Translations under genes and position numbers: made by a program
Source of the DNA: Streptomyces sp. NBC_01717
GTDB lineage: Bacteria; Actinomycetota; Actinomycetes; Streptomycetales; Streptomycetaceae
DNA length: 64,000 nt
Assembly (NCBI RefSeq): GCF_036248255.1
Contig: NZ_CP109178.1
Location: 186,001 to 250,000, forward strand
Direction: 5' to 3'
Shown: piece after piece, positions 26,830-37,700 of the stretch
Numbering within the stretch: the stretch's first letter is position 1
Layout: every line of letters starts with the position of its first letter
The notes under the pieces: model-generated
Database searches by the model: none
What the model was told of the DNA's origin: nothing
Seen by the model: the letters and a program-made list of their open reading frames with translations, nothing else

Positions 26830-26847
26830 CTAAGGGCTGTCCCGTAA
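26830..26847 (+). repeat. Solo end of a MITE/IS element
   Basis: CTAAGGGCTGTCCCGTAA is identical to the terminal inverted repeat of the small element at 63338-63505. No partner end is seen nearby, so this is a single leftover end. Confidence 0.55.
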
Positions 26848-26929
26848 CACCAGTGGCTGTCGAGGTCTCAGTTCTGGGCTATGGACTGCAGGTTGCCTTT
26901 CCGACTCCAAGATCGTTATGGGGCAAGCC

Positions 26930-27259
26930 TTAGTCGCCCTGGAAGTGGAGTTCCAGGCTCGCGGCTTCCGCGCAACGCTCGGCCAGCTCGCGGATCTTCT
27001 GCAGAATGGCCCGCTCCCGCTGCCCCTTCACCAGATCACAGGTGGCGTCGACCTCGGAGATGAACTGAGGTATGTCCACCGACGTAAGGATCTGGGTGCG
27101 ATACGGGTCCACCCGGTTGAGCATCGGCAGACTGCTGTTCACGCACAGACCGGAGAACAGATCCGCCCCGTCCTGTACGAATTCCACCGTGGTCAGCCGA
27201 CGCTTCTTGGGGCTCGTCCCCCGATGCGTCACCTGCATCAGCGCTACGTCAACACCCAT
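26930..27259 (-). CDS. Conserved-looking small protein of unknown function
   Basis: This 109-residue protein starts at ATG 27259 after AGGAGCATGAGGA. It has a predicted beta-rich N-terminal half (VDVALMQVTHRGTSPKKRRLTTVEFVQDGADLF) and a helical, charged C-terminal half (LVKGQRERAILQKIRELAERCAEAASLEL). There is no signal peptide or membrane segment. Codon use is Streptomyces-like. I do not recognise the family. It sits between an IS end and an IS701 remnant. Confidence 0.6.
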   Translation of the reverse strand: MGVDVALMQVTHRGTSPKKRRLTTVEFVQDGADLFSGLCVNSSLPMLNRVDPYRTQILTSVDIPQFISEVDATCDLVKGQRERAILQKIRELAERCAEAASLELHFQGD

Positions 27260-27274
27260 TCCTCATGCTCCTAC

Positions 27275-27505
27275 CAGGATCCGGGACACTCGCCCAACTC
27301 GATCCGGTTCAGTAACCGGTGAATGCGGTCAGGGCCTGTGTGCGCGGCGTCTTCCGCGAGCAGTTCTTCCGCTCCAGCGGAGCAATCAGTCCTCGCATGT
27401 ACGCCAGCGCCGAATCCTGCGATTCCTGCCGGTTGAACCGGTGCAAGAATCGCTCGTGCACGGCACCCAGTTCCCGGCCCACAACCTGACATCAGCAAGG
27501 ACCCC
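27275..27505 (-). pseudogene. N-terminal remnant of an IS701-family transposase
   Basis: GRELGAVHERFLHRFNRQESQDSALAYMRGLIAPLERKNC followed, after a frameshift, by LAEDAAHTGPDRIHRLLNR matches the start of IS701-type transposases. The catalytic DDE domain is absent. It is unrelated in detail to the two full IS701 copies in this window. Confidence 0.6.
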
Positions 27506-27568
27506 ACCCATAACCAGACCAACGACGAAGCTGACCACCAGTCACGGCAAACACCGTTGCAGTACTAG

Positions 27569-28570
27569 GCACTGTTTCTCGGATCATGTTCGGAGCCAGA
27601 TCATGATGGCTGCGAGGGTGACGGTTCCGAGGTAGATGTAGGCGCGTTTCTCGTAGCGGGTGGCGACGGCGCGGAAGCCTTTGAGTCGGTTGATGGCGCG
27701 TTCGACGGTGTTGCGTTTCTTGTAGCGCTCGCTGTCGAACCCGGTGGGCCGGCCGCCTCGAGAACCTCGGTTCTGCCGGTGTCTTTGCTGGTCGAGACGT
27801 TCGGGGATGGTGTGCCGGATTCCGCGTCGTCGTAGGTAACGGCGGTTCTTCCGGGACGTGTAGGCCTTGTCCGCCAAGACATGGTCGGGTCGCGTGCGGG
27901 GCCGTCCGACTCCGGTGCGGGGCACGGAGACCTGCTCCAACACACGCTCGAGCTGCGGGCCGTCACCGTAGTGTCCGGGCGTCAGGACGAAAGCGAGGGG
28001 GCGGCATCGTCCCTCGGCGACGAGGTGGATCTTGGTGGTGAAGCCGCCGCGGGAACGTCCCAGACACTCGCCGATCTGACCACCTCCTCCAGCCGGACGG
28101 CCAGTCTCCGCAGCACCGGATCGACCTGGTTCGTCCCCCGGCCGGCCCCCTTTTCAGGGACCGCGGCCGCCGACGCTTTCCTCGCGCCGGCGGCGTGCTG
28201 GTGGGCCCGCACCGCCGTCGAGTCCACCGACACATCCCAGTCGATCCCGCCCGCGGCGTCCTCGGCAGCCTGGATGCGAGACAGCAGCATCTTCCAGGTT
28301 CCATCAGCTGACCAGCGACGATGCCGCTTATAGACCGTTTCCCACGGCCCGAACCGCTCCGGCAGATCCCGCCACTGCACACCCGTCCGCACCCTGTAGA
28401 GAACCCCGTTGATCACCCGCCGATGATCGCTCCACCGACCTCCACGCGCACCACCAGGAGGTAAGAACGACTCCAGCCGATCCCACTCCGCATTCGTCAG
28501 ATCCCCACGGCCCATGCAGCCAGCCTGACCCCAACACCCCACTCACGTCCGGAGATCCGAGAAACAGTGC
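27569..28570 (-). mobile_element. IS5-family insertion sequence (1,002 bp)
   Basis: Terminal inverted repeats begin GCACTGTTTCTCGGATC at both ends. Both ends are flanked by CTAG (27565-27568 and 28571-28574), the target duplication typical of the IS427 group. It carries one transposase split over two frames. Its right CTAG is also the left target site of the IS701 copy that follows. Confidence 0.9.
27584..28515 (-). CDS. IS5-family transposase in two overlapping frames
   Basis: The first frame, from ATG 28515, encodes GDLTNAEWDRLESFLPP, NGVLYRVRTGVQWRDLPERFGPWETVYKRHRRW and the first catalytic Asp region (DVSVDSTAVRAHQHAAGA). The second frame, ending at 27584, encodes GRSRGGFTTKIHL, RTRPDHVLADKAYTSRKN (second Asp) and YKKRNTVERAINRLKGFRAVATRYEK (Glu). 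The switch near 28080 needs a -1 shift, as in other two-ORF IS5/IS427 elements where a fused protein is made by frameshifting. I did not identify a convincing slippery sequence, so an inactivating mutation is also possible. Confidence 0.8.
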
Positions 28571-28574
28571 CTAG

Positions 28575-30017
28575 TAGGGCTTGGTCAGCTTCACTCGTGG
28601 GTGGCGTGTCTGCTTGTTGGTGAGTGTCGTTGAGGTGGTGTGACACCTGAAGAGATGGCCGGGGTCCGGGAGGACCTGGAGGCATTCACGACGGAGATGT
28701 TCGACGGGTTCTTCCGTGCGGATCAGCGGCGGTGGGGGCAGGTGTATGTGCGTGGGCTGCTGCTGGAGGGTCGGCGCAAGTCGGTGGAGCCGATGGCGGC
28801 GCGTCTGGGCGAGGACGGCAACCGGCAGGCGCTGGCCCACTTCGTGACTACCAGCCCGTGGGATCCAGCGCATGTGCGGGCCCGGCTGGCCTGGAAGATG
28901 CAGGATGTGATCGGCGCGGAGGCGCTGATCGTCGATGACACCGGCTTTTTGAAGGACGGGGACGCCTCGGCGTGTGTGTCCCGGCAGTACACCGGCACCG
29001 CGGGCAAGGTCACCAATTGTCAGGTCGGGGTGTCGTTGCACCTGGCCCGCGATCATGCCTCGGCCGCGGTGAACTGGCGGCTGTTCCTGCCCGCTTCCTG
29101 GGATCCGGGCTCGCCGGAGGCGGATGCGGACAAGGTCGCCCGCCGGGGCCGCTGCGGCATTCCCTCCCAGGCGGGGCATGTGGAGAAGTGGCAGCTGGCC
29201 CTGGACATGATCGATGAGACCCGCTCGTGGGGCATCGACCTCCCCTTGGTCGTCGCGGACGCCGGATACGGTGATGCCGCCGCCTTCCGTCTGGGCTTGG
29301 AGGAACGCAACCTGCCTTATGCGGTGGGCATTTCTTCCCGCCACACCGCCCATCGGGCCGGCGCCCGGCCTGTCCAGCCTGCCTATGCGGGCACCGGCCG
29401 GCCACCGAAGATGCAGTATCCCGAGCCTGCACAGACCATGAAAAATTTGGTCATCGCGGCCCGGCCGGGCTGCTGCGAGACCGGTGTCCTGGCGGGAAGG
29501 ATCCCGGCCAGGCCAGGGCCAAAGCGGCTTCAAGCGCATGCACTCACGCTTCGTCGCTCTGCGCGTCCGACCGGCCGGACGCGGTGCCCGCACAGCCGGC
29601 GACGGTCCAGAACTACCAGAGCGCTGGCTGCTGGCCGAATGGCCCGCCACCGAGCCCGAGCCGGTGCAGTTCTGGCTCTCGAACCTGCCTTCCGGGATGC
29701 CGCTGGCCACACTGGTGCGGCTGGCCAAACTACGCTGGCGCATCGAGCACGACTACCGCGAGATGAAACAGGCCCTGGGACTTGCCCACTTCGAAGGCCG
29801 CACCTGGAACGGCTGGCATCACCACGTCACCCTCGTCTCCGCAGCTCATGCCTTCTGCACCCTGCAACGACTGGCACACCACCCAAAAGACTCAGCGCAG
29901 GTCTGAGCCTCTACCAGGTCCTCCGCGAACTCCAGACACTCCTCGCCCTCTGGGTCGGCGCCTGCCCCACCTGCCACCGCAACATACCCACCCCCATACG
30001 AACCTGACCAAGCCCTA
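28575..30017 (+). mobile_element. IS701-family insertion sequence, copy 1 (1,443 bp)
   Basis: Ends are TAGGGCTTGGTCAG and its complement, flanked by CTAG on both sides (28571-28574 and 30018-30021). This fits the YTAR target preference of IS701. It is almost identical to copy 2 at 61896-63337 but has one extra base, so its transposase is frameshifted. Confidence 0.9.
28640..29906 (+). pseudogene. IS701 transposase with a one-base frameshift
   Basis: Compared with the intact copy at 61961-63226, one extra C sits in the run at about 29460-29463 (GCGGCCCGG against GCGGCCGG). It breaks the protein after residue about 275 (MKNLVIAA). The first two catalytic Asp residues are before the break; the catalytic Glu lies after it in another frame ending at 29906. 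The element could still move if the enzyme of copy 2 acts in trans. Confidence 0.85.
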
Positions 30018-30020
30018 CTA

Positions 30021-31235
30021 GTGCTGGATTCCGCTTTCAGTGGGTATACATGCTGGTGGCGGGGTTGTTTGGGGTAATCGGGGTGGGTGGTTCGGGGTGG
30101 TGTTGCGGGCGCGACAGAGCCGTGATTCGGGTGAGGGATCGGTGGTGCGGCGGTTAGCTCGAGCGCGGAAGGCGCCGGCGGACTTGGTGATGCGGGCGCG
30201 GATGGTCGAGCTGAGCTGGGCCGGGTCTCGGGTGCCCGCGATCGCCTCTGAACTGGGTTGTAGCCAGAAGACGGTGCGGTGTTGGCTGCACCGTTTCAAC
30301 CGGTACGGTCTCGAGGGTCTGGAGGATCTGGGCGGGCAGGGCCGCAAGCGGCGGATCACCGAACTCGAGCGGTCGAGGATCATCGCCCTGGTCAGGCAGC
30401 CCCCGCCGGGCAGACTGATGGTCCAGCCGGGCGGGGATCTCGAGGCCATGGACGAGGCCGGACCGCCGGAGTGGACCCTGGACGCGTTGGCCGGTCGGGC
30501 AAGGGAACTGGGGATTGAGGTGGGTCGCTCGCAGGTCCGCAGAATCCTGCTGGCCGAGGGCGTCAGATGGCGCCGCACGCGTTCCTGGATCCGTTCCAAG
30601 GATCCGGATTTCGAGGGAAAAGGACGCGGGTCGTCGGCCTCTACACCTGCCCGCCCGAGGACGCGACGGTCGTCTGCGTCGACGAACTCGGGCCGGTGAT
30701 CCCGCGTACTTTCCCGCCGGCGCCGGGCTGGTCGCCGGACGGACACCGCATCAAAGCTGAGCTGGAGTACAGCCGCGGACCGGAGAAGACCTGGGTCTAC
30801 GGCGGCTTGCGTGTCACGGACGGGCAGCAGGTCACCATGACCGCGTCCTCCCGCAACAGTGCCTTCTACCAGCGGTTCTTGCGGAAGCTGGAGGAAGCTA
30901 ACCCGGCGGGCGACATCTACGTGGTCACCGACAACCTGTCCTCCCACAACAGCCTGTCGACCCGGACCTGGCTCGAGGACCACCCGCGTATCCGACACGT
31001 CTTCATACCCGTCGGCGCGTGCTGGCTCAACCTCCAGGAAGGCTGGTGGCGCATCTTCCGCAAGGCCGCCCTCGCCGGACAGACCTTCGCCGGCCCGGAC
31101 GAAATCACCCAGGCCACCGAACTCGCGACAGCCCAGCTCAACGCCCGTGCCAGGCCATGGATCTGGGGCAGACCAGCACCACCCACCCGCCGCTTACGTC
31201 GCCGATATGTGTACTGCCTTTGAGGAACTCAGCAC
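30021..31235 (+). mobile_element. IS630-family insertion sequence (about 1.2 kb)
   Basis: Imperfect terminal repeats GTGCTGGATTCC (left) and GTGCTGAGTTCC (complement of right) are flanked by TA (30019-30020 and 31236-31237), the IS630 target. The left TA is inside the CTAG shared with the IS701 copy, so the two elements abut directly. Confidence 0.8.
30142..31223 (+). CDS. IS630-family transposase, two frames with a -1 slippery site
   Basis: Frame one from GTG 30142 encodes a helix-turn-helix (PAIASELGCSQKTVRCWLHRFNRYGLEGL) and the IS630 linker. Frame two encodes the DDE core: VVCVDELGPV (first Asp), IYVVTDNLSSHN (second Asp), and the region near FIPVGACWLNLQEGWW that carries the last acidic residue. 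The frames overlap around GGGAAAA at 30615-30621, which is in the correct phase (G GGA AAA) for programmed -1 frameshifting, giving a fusion of about 360 residues. This is the known expression mode of many IS630 elements. Confidence 0.8.
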
Positions 31236-31237
31236 TA

Positions 31238-31674
31238 GGGTGGAGGCTTGAAGGGCGGGGACTCGGTGGCTGACTGGCCAAGCGCGATCGTGGCTGCGCT
31301 GTCAACGGCAATCGCTGTGTACGCGGCGTACTGGGCCCGGCTGCGGGCACTCGGGCGACGCGCCGGGAGGGGACCCTGTCATGACGTTTCGCCGCAACGC
31401 TCATCAGCTCGCGCCACACATCGCCTTGGGCCGGGCGCCGGCGATCCGGCACCCTTCTTCTTACCGTTCGCCAACCCCAACGCGGAGTCGGGGTGATTGA
31501 GGAGCTCCGCGGGCGCGCGGCGGCCACGCGGGGGGCCGGGTCCGCGCACCTTCTATACGAAGTCTGTTCGCCCCCTGTACGCCTTCTCCGTGTCTCATGG
31601 CGGACGGCTGTGAACGTGGCGTGTGCGGTCGGTCCCGTGTGCCCACTGCTGTTTGCATGCTCCGGTACTTCAAG
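31238..31674. other. Region between IS630 and the GH92 gene
   Basis: A possible short gene from TTG 31248 to 31496 starts with a hydrophobic segment (ADWPSAIVAALSTAIAVYAAYWARL) resembling a membrane anchor, but then becomes non-protein-like. It may be the first part of a gene cut by rearrangement. Nothing else is recognised before the operator at 31677. Confidence 0.35.
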
Positions 31675-31676
31675 TT

Positions 31677-31688
31677 GACAACGTTGTC
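31677..31688. promoter_or_regulatory. LacI-type operator in the GH92 gene promoter
   Basis: GACAACGTTGTC is a perfect 12-bp palindrome with central CG, the form of LacI/GalR-family operators. It overlaps a TTGACA -35 box at 31675-31680 and lies about 45 bases before the start codon, so a bound repressor would block polymerase. No lacI-type gene is in the window. Induction by a mannan-derived sugar is inference. Confidence 0.6.
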
Positions 31689-31731
31689 TTTCGCCGGACG
31701 GTGCGTGCTTATCACGATGCTGGAGACCTTT

Positions 31732-34700
31732 GTGCCCATCAGATCCCATGTCCTAACGCCCCGCGTGATCCTTCCGAGACCCGCCCGCCGGCATCGTCGG
31801 CAACTGCGCACTGCAGTCGCCATGCTGCTCACCGGCGCGCTCGGCTTCGCCGCACTGGCAGGTGGCGTCGCAGCCGCAGCACTGCCCGTCACGACCACAT
31901 CCGCGGGGTCCTCAGGGACATCCGGCGGCACGGACTACACGAAGCTCGTCGACCCGTTCGTATCGACCGCCGGCGACGACGGCAACGACCTGCCGGGCGC
32001 GCAGGCACCCCACAGTCTGGCCAAGGTCAACCCGCTGACCACTCCGAACCGCAACCACACCGGGTACGACTACAACGAGGACCACATCGCCGGGTTCACC
32101 GCGACGAACCTCGACGGCGTCGGTGGCTCGGGAGGCGGTGGCGACCTATTGGTCGTCCCGACCTCCGTGCAGTACGACAAGCGCCCTGCCTCCAGCACGT
32201 ACGCGCACGCGTACAGCCACGACGACGAGACCGCAACGCCCGGCTACTACGGGGTGGGGCTCGGCGCCGTCTCCGGAACTGGCTCGTCGGTGACGCAGGA
32301 CTCCGGGACCATCGACGCGGAGATGACCGCGACAACGCGCACGGCGCTGCAGCGCTACAGCTTCCCCTCCGGGTCGGACCCCGAGCTCGTCCTCGACCTG
32401 GCGAACAACTTCACCAGCCGCACTCGCGCGACCATGAAGGCGACGACGCTCCCGGACGGGACCACCTCGATCGCCGGCCTGATCGCGGGGTCGTTCAACG
32501 GCGCCTCATACCAGCTGTACTACAACGCCACCACGAACGTCCCCGTGACCTCCCTGAAGAGCTGGGGTAACGACGGCAAGCTGAGCGACGCGACTATGCA
32601 GGACGGGTCCGACACCGGCGCCGTCCTCGGGTTCGACAAGTCCGCCGGGGACGACATCGAACTGCGAATCACGCTGTCGCCGATCAGCGCGGAACAGGCC
32701 GCGACCGACCAGCGCAACGAGGTCGGCGACCTCACCTTCGACCAGGCGCGCGCGCAGACGAAGGCGGCCTGGAACAGCGCACTCGGCGCCGTCGCTGTGC
32801 GCTCCTCGGCGAAGTCCGACCCCGGGTCGACGCTCACCAAGGAGTTCTACACGCACCTGTACCGCATGTACGCCCTGCCCGTGAACGCCACCAGCACCAG
32901 CGGTACGTACCGCGGCGTCGACGGAGCGGTGCACAAGGCGAACGGCTTCACGTACTACGACGGCTGGTCCACCTGGGACGACTTCCGCAAGTACTCCGTC
33001 GAGGCGTACATCGACCCGGCCACCTACCGGGACATGGTGCAGTCGCTGATCGAGCTGTTCGCCGACGCGCGCACCTCGGGCAAGAGCCTCGGCAGCCTCA
33101 CCCACTCGGTCCCGACCGTGCGCTGGGAGCGCTCCGCGGTGCTGGTCGCCGACGCGCTGTCAAAGGGCTTCAAAAACTTCGACCGGCTCGACGAGGCGTA
33201 CCCGGCGCTGCTGTCCTACTCCGGTTACTACACGGGGGCGCAGCTGCGGCAGGGATACGTCACCGGGGATCCCGGTACGACCGTTCAGCGCGGCTACGAC
33301 CAGTGGGCGCTGTCCATCATCGCCGACGCACTCGGCAAGGAGGCGGACGCGAAGAAGCTCCGCACCCAGTCGACGATGGCGATCGACAACCTCGTGAAGT
33401 CCGGCGCCTGGACCGCGGCCGACGGCACCAAGGTCGGTCTGCTCACCCCGCGCGCCGCGAGCGGCGACTGGCAGAGCGCCGACTACGAGAAGTTCGAGGC
33501 GGCCGGCCTCTACCAGGGCACGCTCTGGCAGTACCACTGGTACGACGCGTACGACATGGGCGGCCTCATCGAGGCCATGGGCGGCGAGAAGGCCGGCAGG
33601 GCCGCGGTCAGGCACATGTTCGGCGAGGACTCCGCTGCCGACGACGGCTCGACCATGCTGCACTCCAACGCGAACGAGATCGACCTGCAGGCCCCGTACC
33701 TCTTCAACTACGTCGGTGAGCCGAGCCTGACGCAGAAGTGGGTGCGTGCCATCTACACCGGCACGACCTGGAACCGCTACATCGCGACGGGCTCCACGAA
33801 CGAGGCCCCCAGCTCAGGCGGCCAGTTCACCCCGCCGGTCAAGACTCAGGTCTACAAGCTCTCCCCGAACGGCTTCCTGCCGACCATGGACAACGACGCC
33901 GGCACCATGTCGACCATGTTCGTCGGCGCCGCCCTGGGCTTGTTCCCGGTGACCGCCGGTTCCAGCCAGTTCCAGATCGGCAGCCCGTTCTTCGACTCCA
34001 CGACGATCACCTACGCCAACGGCAGCCGGTTCACGGTGAAGGCCGACGGCGTGTCGCCGAGCAACTACTACGTGCAGAGCGCGACCCTCAACGGCAAGCG
34101 GTTCAACAACACGTGGCTCGACTACTCCCAGATCATCTCCGGCGGAACCCTGGACTTCACCATGGGTTCCAAGCCCTCCCAGTGGGGCGCCCACACGGAG
34201 CCCGCGTACTCGCTGAACACCGGTTCGGGCGAGGCGGGAACGGGCAAGGGCGACACCGTCGTCTCCGCCCACCCGGGCACCGTCGACACCGCCGCGGACG
34301 GCACCCTCGACGACAGCGTGAAGCTCACCCTGGACGGACCGGCGTCATTCGCCGCCCGCAAGGGAACCAGCCTGACCAGGACCGGGGCGGCGACCGTGAC
34401 CGGTCTGCCGGGCGGTGCCACGGCGGACCTCCGCGTCAGCGGCTCACGCACGGCGACGCTGTCGCTCACCGGCACCGCGAAGGTCGACGCACACTTCGGC
34501 ATCACGTTCCACGACGCGGCCTTCGCCCACGGCGTGCGGGCCGCGACGGTGAGCGGCACCGGGATATCCCCGACCGACCCGCTCGTCATCTCCGCCGCCG
34601 CGGTGCACCGCAAGACCCTCGGGGCACTCGTCGACCAGGCGTCCCTGGTGCGCAGCGGCAACTACTCCGACGGCTCCTGGAGCCTGTTCCGTTCGGCGCT

Positions 34701-37700
34701 CGAACGCGCGCGGACCATCCTCGCGGACACCACCTCCGCGACGGGCACGATCATGGCCGCGGACGACGCGCTGCACTCCGCCGTTGACGCGCTCACCATC
34801 GACGAGGGCGGCTACGCCGTCCTGCAGGCCGAGGACCCCGACCAGAAGGAGGGCCCCAGCCTCGTCAGCGAGCGGAACAACTCGGACGGCAACCTCGGCG
34901 GCGTCACCGAGGGATCGTGGGAGCGGTTCACCAAGCTGGACTTCGGCGGGGTCGCCCCGCGGAGCATCTCGGTCCGCTACGCGAACTCTCAGGCGGCGAA
35001 CGCGAAGCAGAGCAGCGTCGACATCCACGCCGGCGCCGCCGACGGCCCCGTCGTCGCCACCGTCCAGCTCCCCGGAACCGGCGGCTGGCAGTACTACACC
35101 ACGGTGCAGGCGGCCGTCACCGACCCGGCCGCCCTGCTGGACGCGAAGAGCGCGACGTTCGTGTTCCACGCCCCGGCCGGCCAGCAGTGGGTGTCGAACT
35201 TCGACTGGCACCAGTTCTCGCCGTACGAGGTCTCCTCGTCCCCCTCGACCACGCTCGCCACGCTGACCGCGGTGAACGCCACCACGACCGGCGACGGCTC
35301 GCTCCCGCTCAAACTCTCGAACGGCATCTTCGAGAACGTGACGAACGGCGCGTGGGCGCAGTGGAAGGACACCAACCTCCGCAACGGCGCCGACACCGTG
35401 ACCGTCAGCTACGACAAGCCCCAGTCGCGCGCGGCGTCGGACTCGCACATCGAACTGCACCTCGGCTCGAAGGACGGCGCGAAGAAGGTCGACATCCCCC
35501 TCGACTACACCGGTTCGAGTTGGGGAACCATCGCCACCACGACCGTGCAGCTCGACCCGAACGTCTTCAGCGGCGTCCAGGACGTGTACGCCGCCTTCGT
35601 CTCCAGCACGCAAACCGCCTCCCAGCCCTACGTGGGCAATGTCTACTCGCTGACCGTGTCGCAGGACGCCGACGCCCCCGTGGGGTTCGACGCCACTGCG
35701 TTCCGATCCAACAGCGGCGGCGGGCTCAAGATCGAGCCGGTCGGCTGGACCGGCGCGGGTTCCACCACCGACCTCGGCGGCACCTACAACGGAGCCTGGG
35801 TCAACTACGGGGACATCGACTTCGGTGACTCCCCGAAGAGCACCGTCACAATCACCTACGTCAACAACTCCGCACGCTGCGGAACCGGCTCCGCCGTCCA
35901 GCTCTACCTGGACTCCTTCGACGCGGCCAACCCCGGCACGCCGTACGCGACCGTGCCGCTGCCGGTCACGGGTAGCGCATGGTCATCAGGAGGGACGACG
36001 AGCCTGACGCTGCCGAAGGCGATCACCGGCACGCACACCGTCCACCTGCGGCTGACGACGAACCCGGACTCCTCGCACCCGTACGTCGCGAACCTGGGCC
36101 GGATCACCTTCAAGCACGTCGAGACGCCCGCCGTCACGGACAAGTCCGCCCTGCGGAAGGCGATCGACCAGTTCGAGGGGCTCTCCGGCGACGCGGAGCG
36201 TTACGACGCGATCGACTTCGGTGTGTACCGGCGCGAACTCGCCGCCGCGCGCACCCTCGTCGACGCAGAGGATGCGACGCAGCTCGAAGTCGACACACGG
36301 ACGCGCAGCCTCACCCTGGCCGCCAACCAGCTGATCCCCCTGCCGAGGCTGAAGCTGGAGGACCTGGTCGCGACCGCGACCGCCCTCGCCGACGACCGCT
36401 ACACGGACGCGTCGTGGAAGGCGTTCACCACGGCACTCGCCGCGGCGAAGACCGCGGTCGAGGATGGCACTTCGACGGACGCGACCCTCACGGCACGGTA
36501 CGACACCCTGCGCCATGCCCTGTCCGCACTCACCACGAAGCCCAAGACGGTGCCGGCCGCGCCTGACGCAGTGTCGGCGACCTCGTCCGGCACGAGCCTG
36601 ACTGTCGCCTGGTCCGCCCCCAAGGACACCGGCGGCTCGCCGGTCACCGGCTACAAGATCACCCTTAGCGACGGTCACCAGATCAAGATCAACGATCCGG
36701 ACAGCCGGAGCACGACGTTCACCTGGCTGCGGGCCAGCAGGTCGTACACGGCACGCGTCCAGGCAGTGAACGCCGTCGGCACCTCCCACCAGAGCGCCGC
36801 CACGGCACCCGTGGTGATCGGCGGCGGCAAGCCGCAGAAGCCGGCCGTGACGGGTGTGATCACCGACGGCAAGCAAGTCCGCGTGACCTGGCGGACGGCC
36901 GGCGATGGCGGTTTCCCAGTCATCGGCTACACCGTGGCCCTCGGCGACGGAACCACCGCGCACGTTCCCGCCACGACGGACACGGCGCTGCTCACGACCG
37001 CGGGCAAGGCCAAGGCGCACACGGCCACCGTCACCGCGGTCACCCTGGCTGGAACCTCGGACGACTCCACCGCGACCGCTTCGGCGGCCGCCTCCGACCC
37101 GGCGTACGAGCCGTCGCCCTTCCCGGACGACACCCTGAACGCGGCCTACGCGTCGGACAAGTGGCCGGGGACCGGTGACGGGACCGACTACTTCTACGAC
37201 CTGCTCAACGGTGTCGACGACCTCGACTCCGACATCCTCGGCGCCAACACCAAGGTGCCCAACGGCACCGCGCTCACCGCCGAGAACGACCGGATCGCCA
37301 TGCGCATCAACAACACGGCGACGCAGAAGGAGGTGGACCGGGCCGAGGTCGACGCGACGAACAGCTCCACCGTCACGATGGCCGACGGCCTCGGATCCCG
37401 GCTCGGCCAGATCTACCACGACGCCCTCGACGGCGGCCGGCTGCCGAAGACCAGCGCGCTGTTCTCCCGCGTCACAAAGAACCTCGACAAGGTCGACGCG
37501 GCGAAGAACCACTACGGCTACCTGCGCCCGTACGTACGGCTTGGGTTCGTCGGCGACGGCGGCGACATCTACGAGTCGCAGGACGGCTCCTACGGCAGCC
37601 TCACCACCAGCGGCTCGTACCCCAGCGGCCACGCCTACGGCGGCTACGAAGCCGGAACCATCCTCGCCACGCTCCTGCCGGAGCTGGCACCGTCCATCCT

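Noticed and set aside
26881..27322. Plus-strand frames opposite the 109-residue gene
   Set aside because: The minus-strand frame has a strong ribosome-binding site and normal amino-acid composition; the plus-strand frames do not.
31732..31870. Twin-arginine (Tat) signal on the GH92 protein
   Set aside because: Basic pairs are present (ARRHRRQ) but not the S/T-R-R-x-F-L-K pattern. A general Sec-type signal is the safer call.
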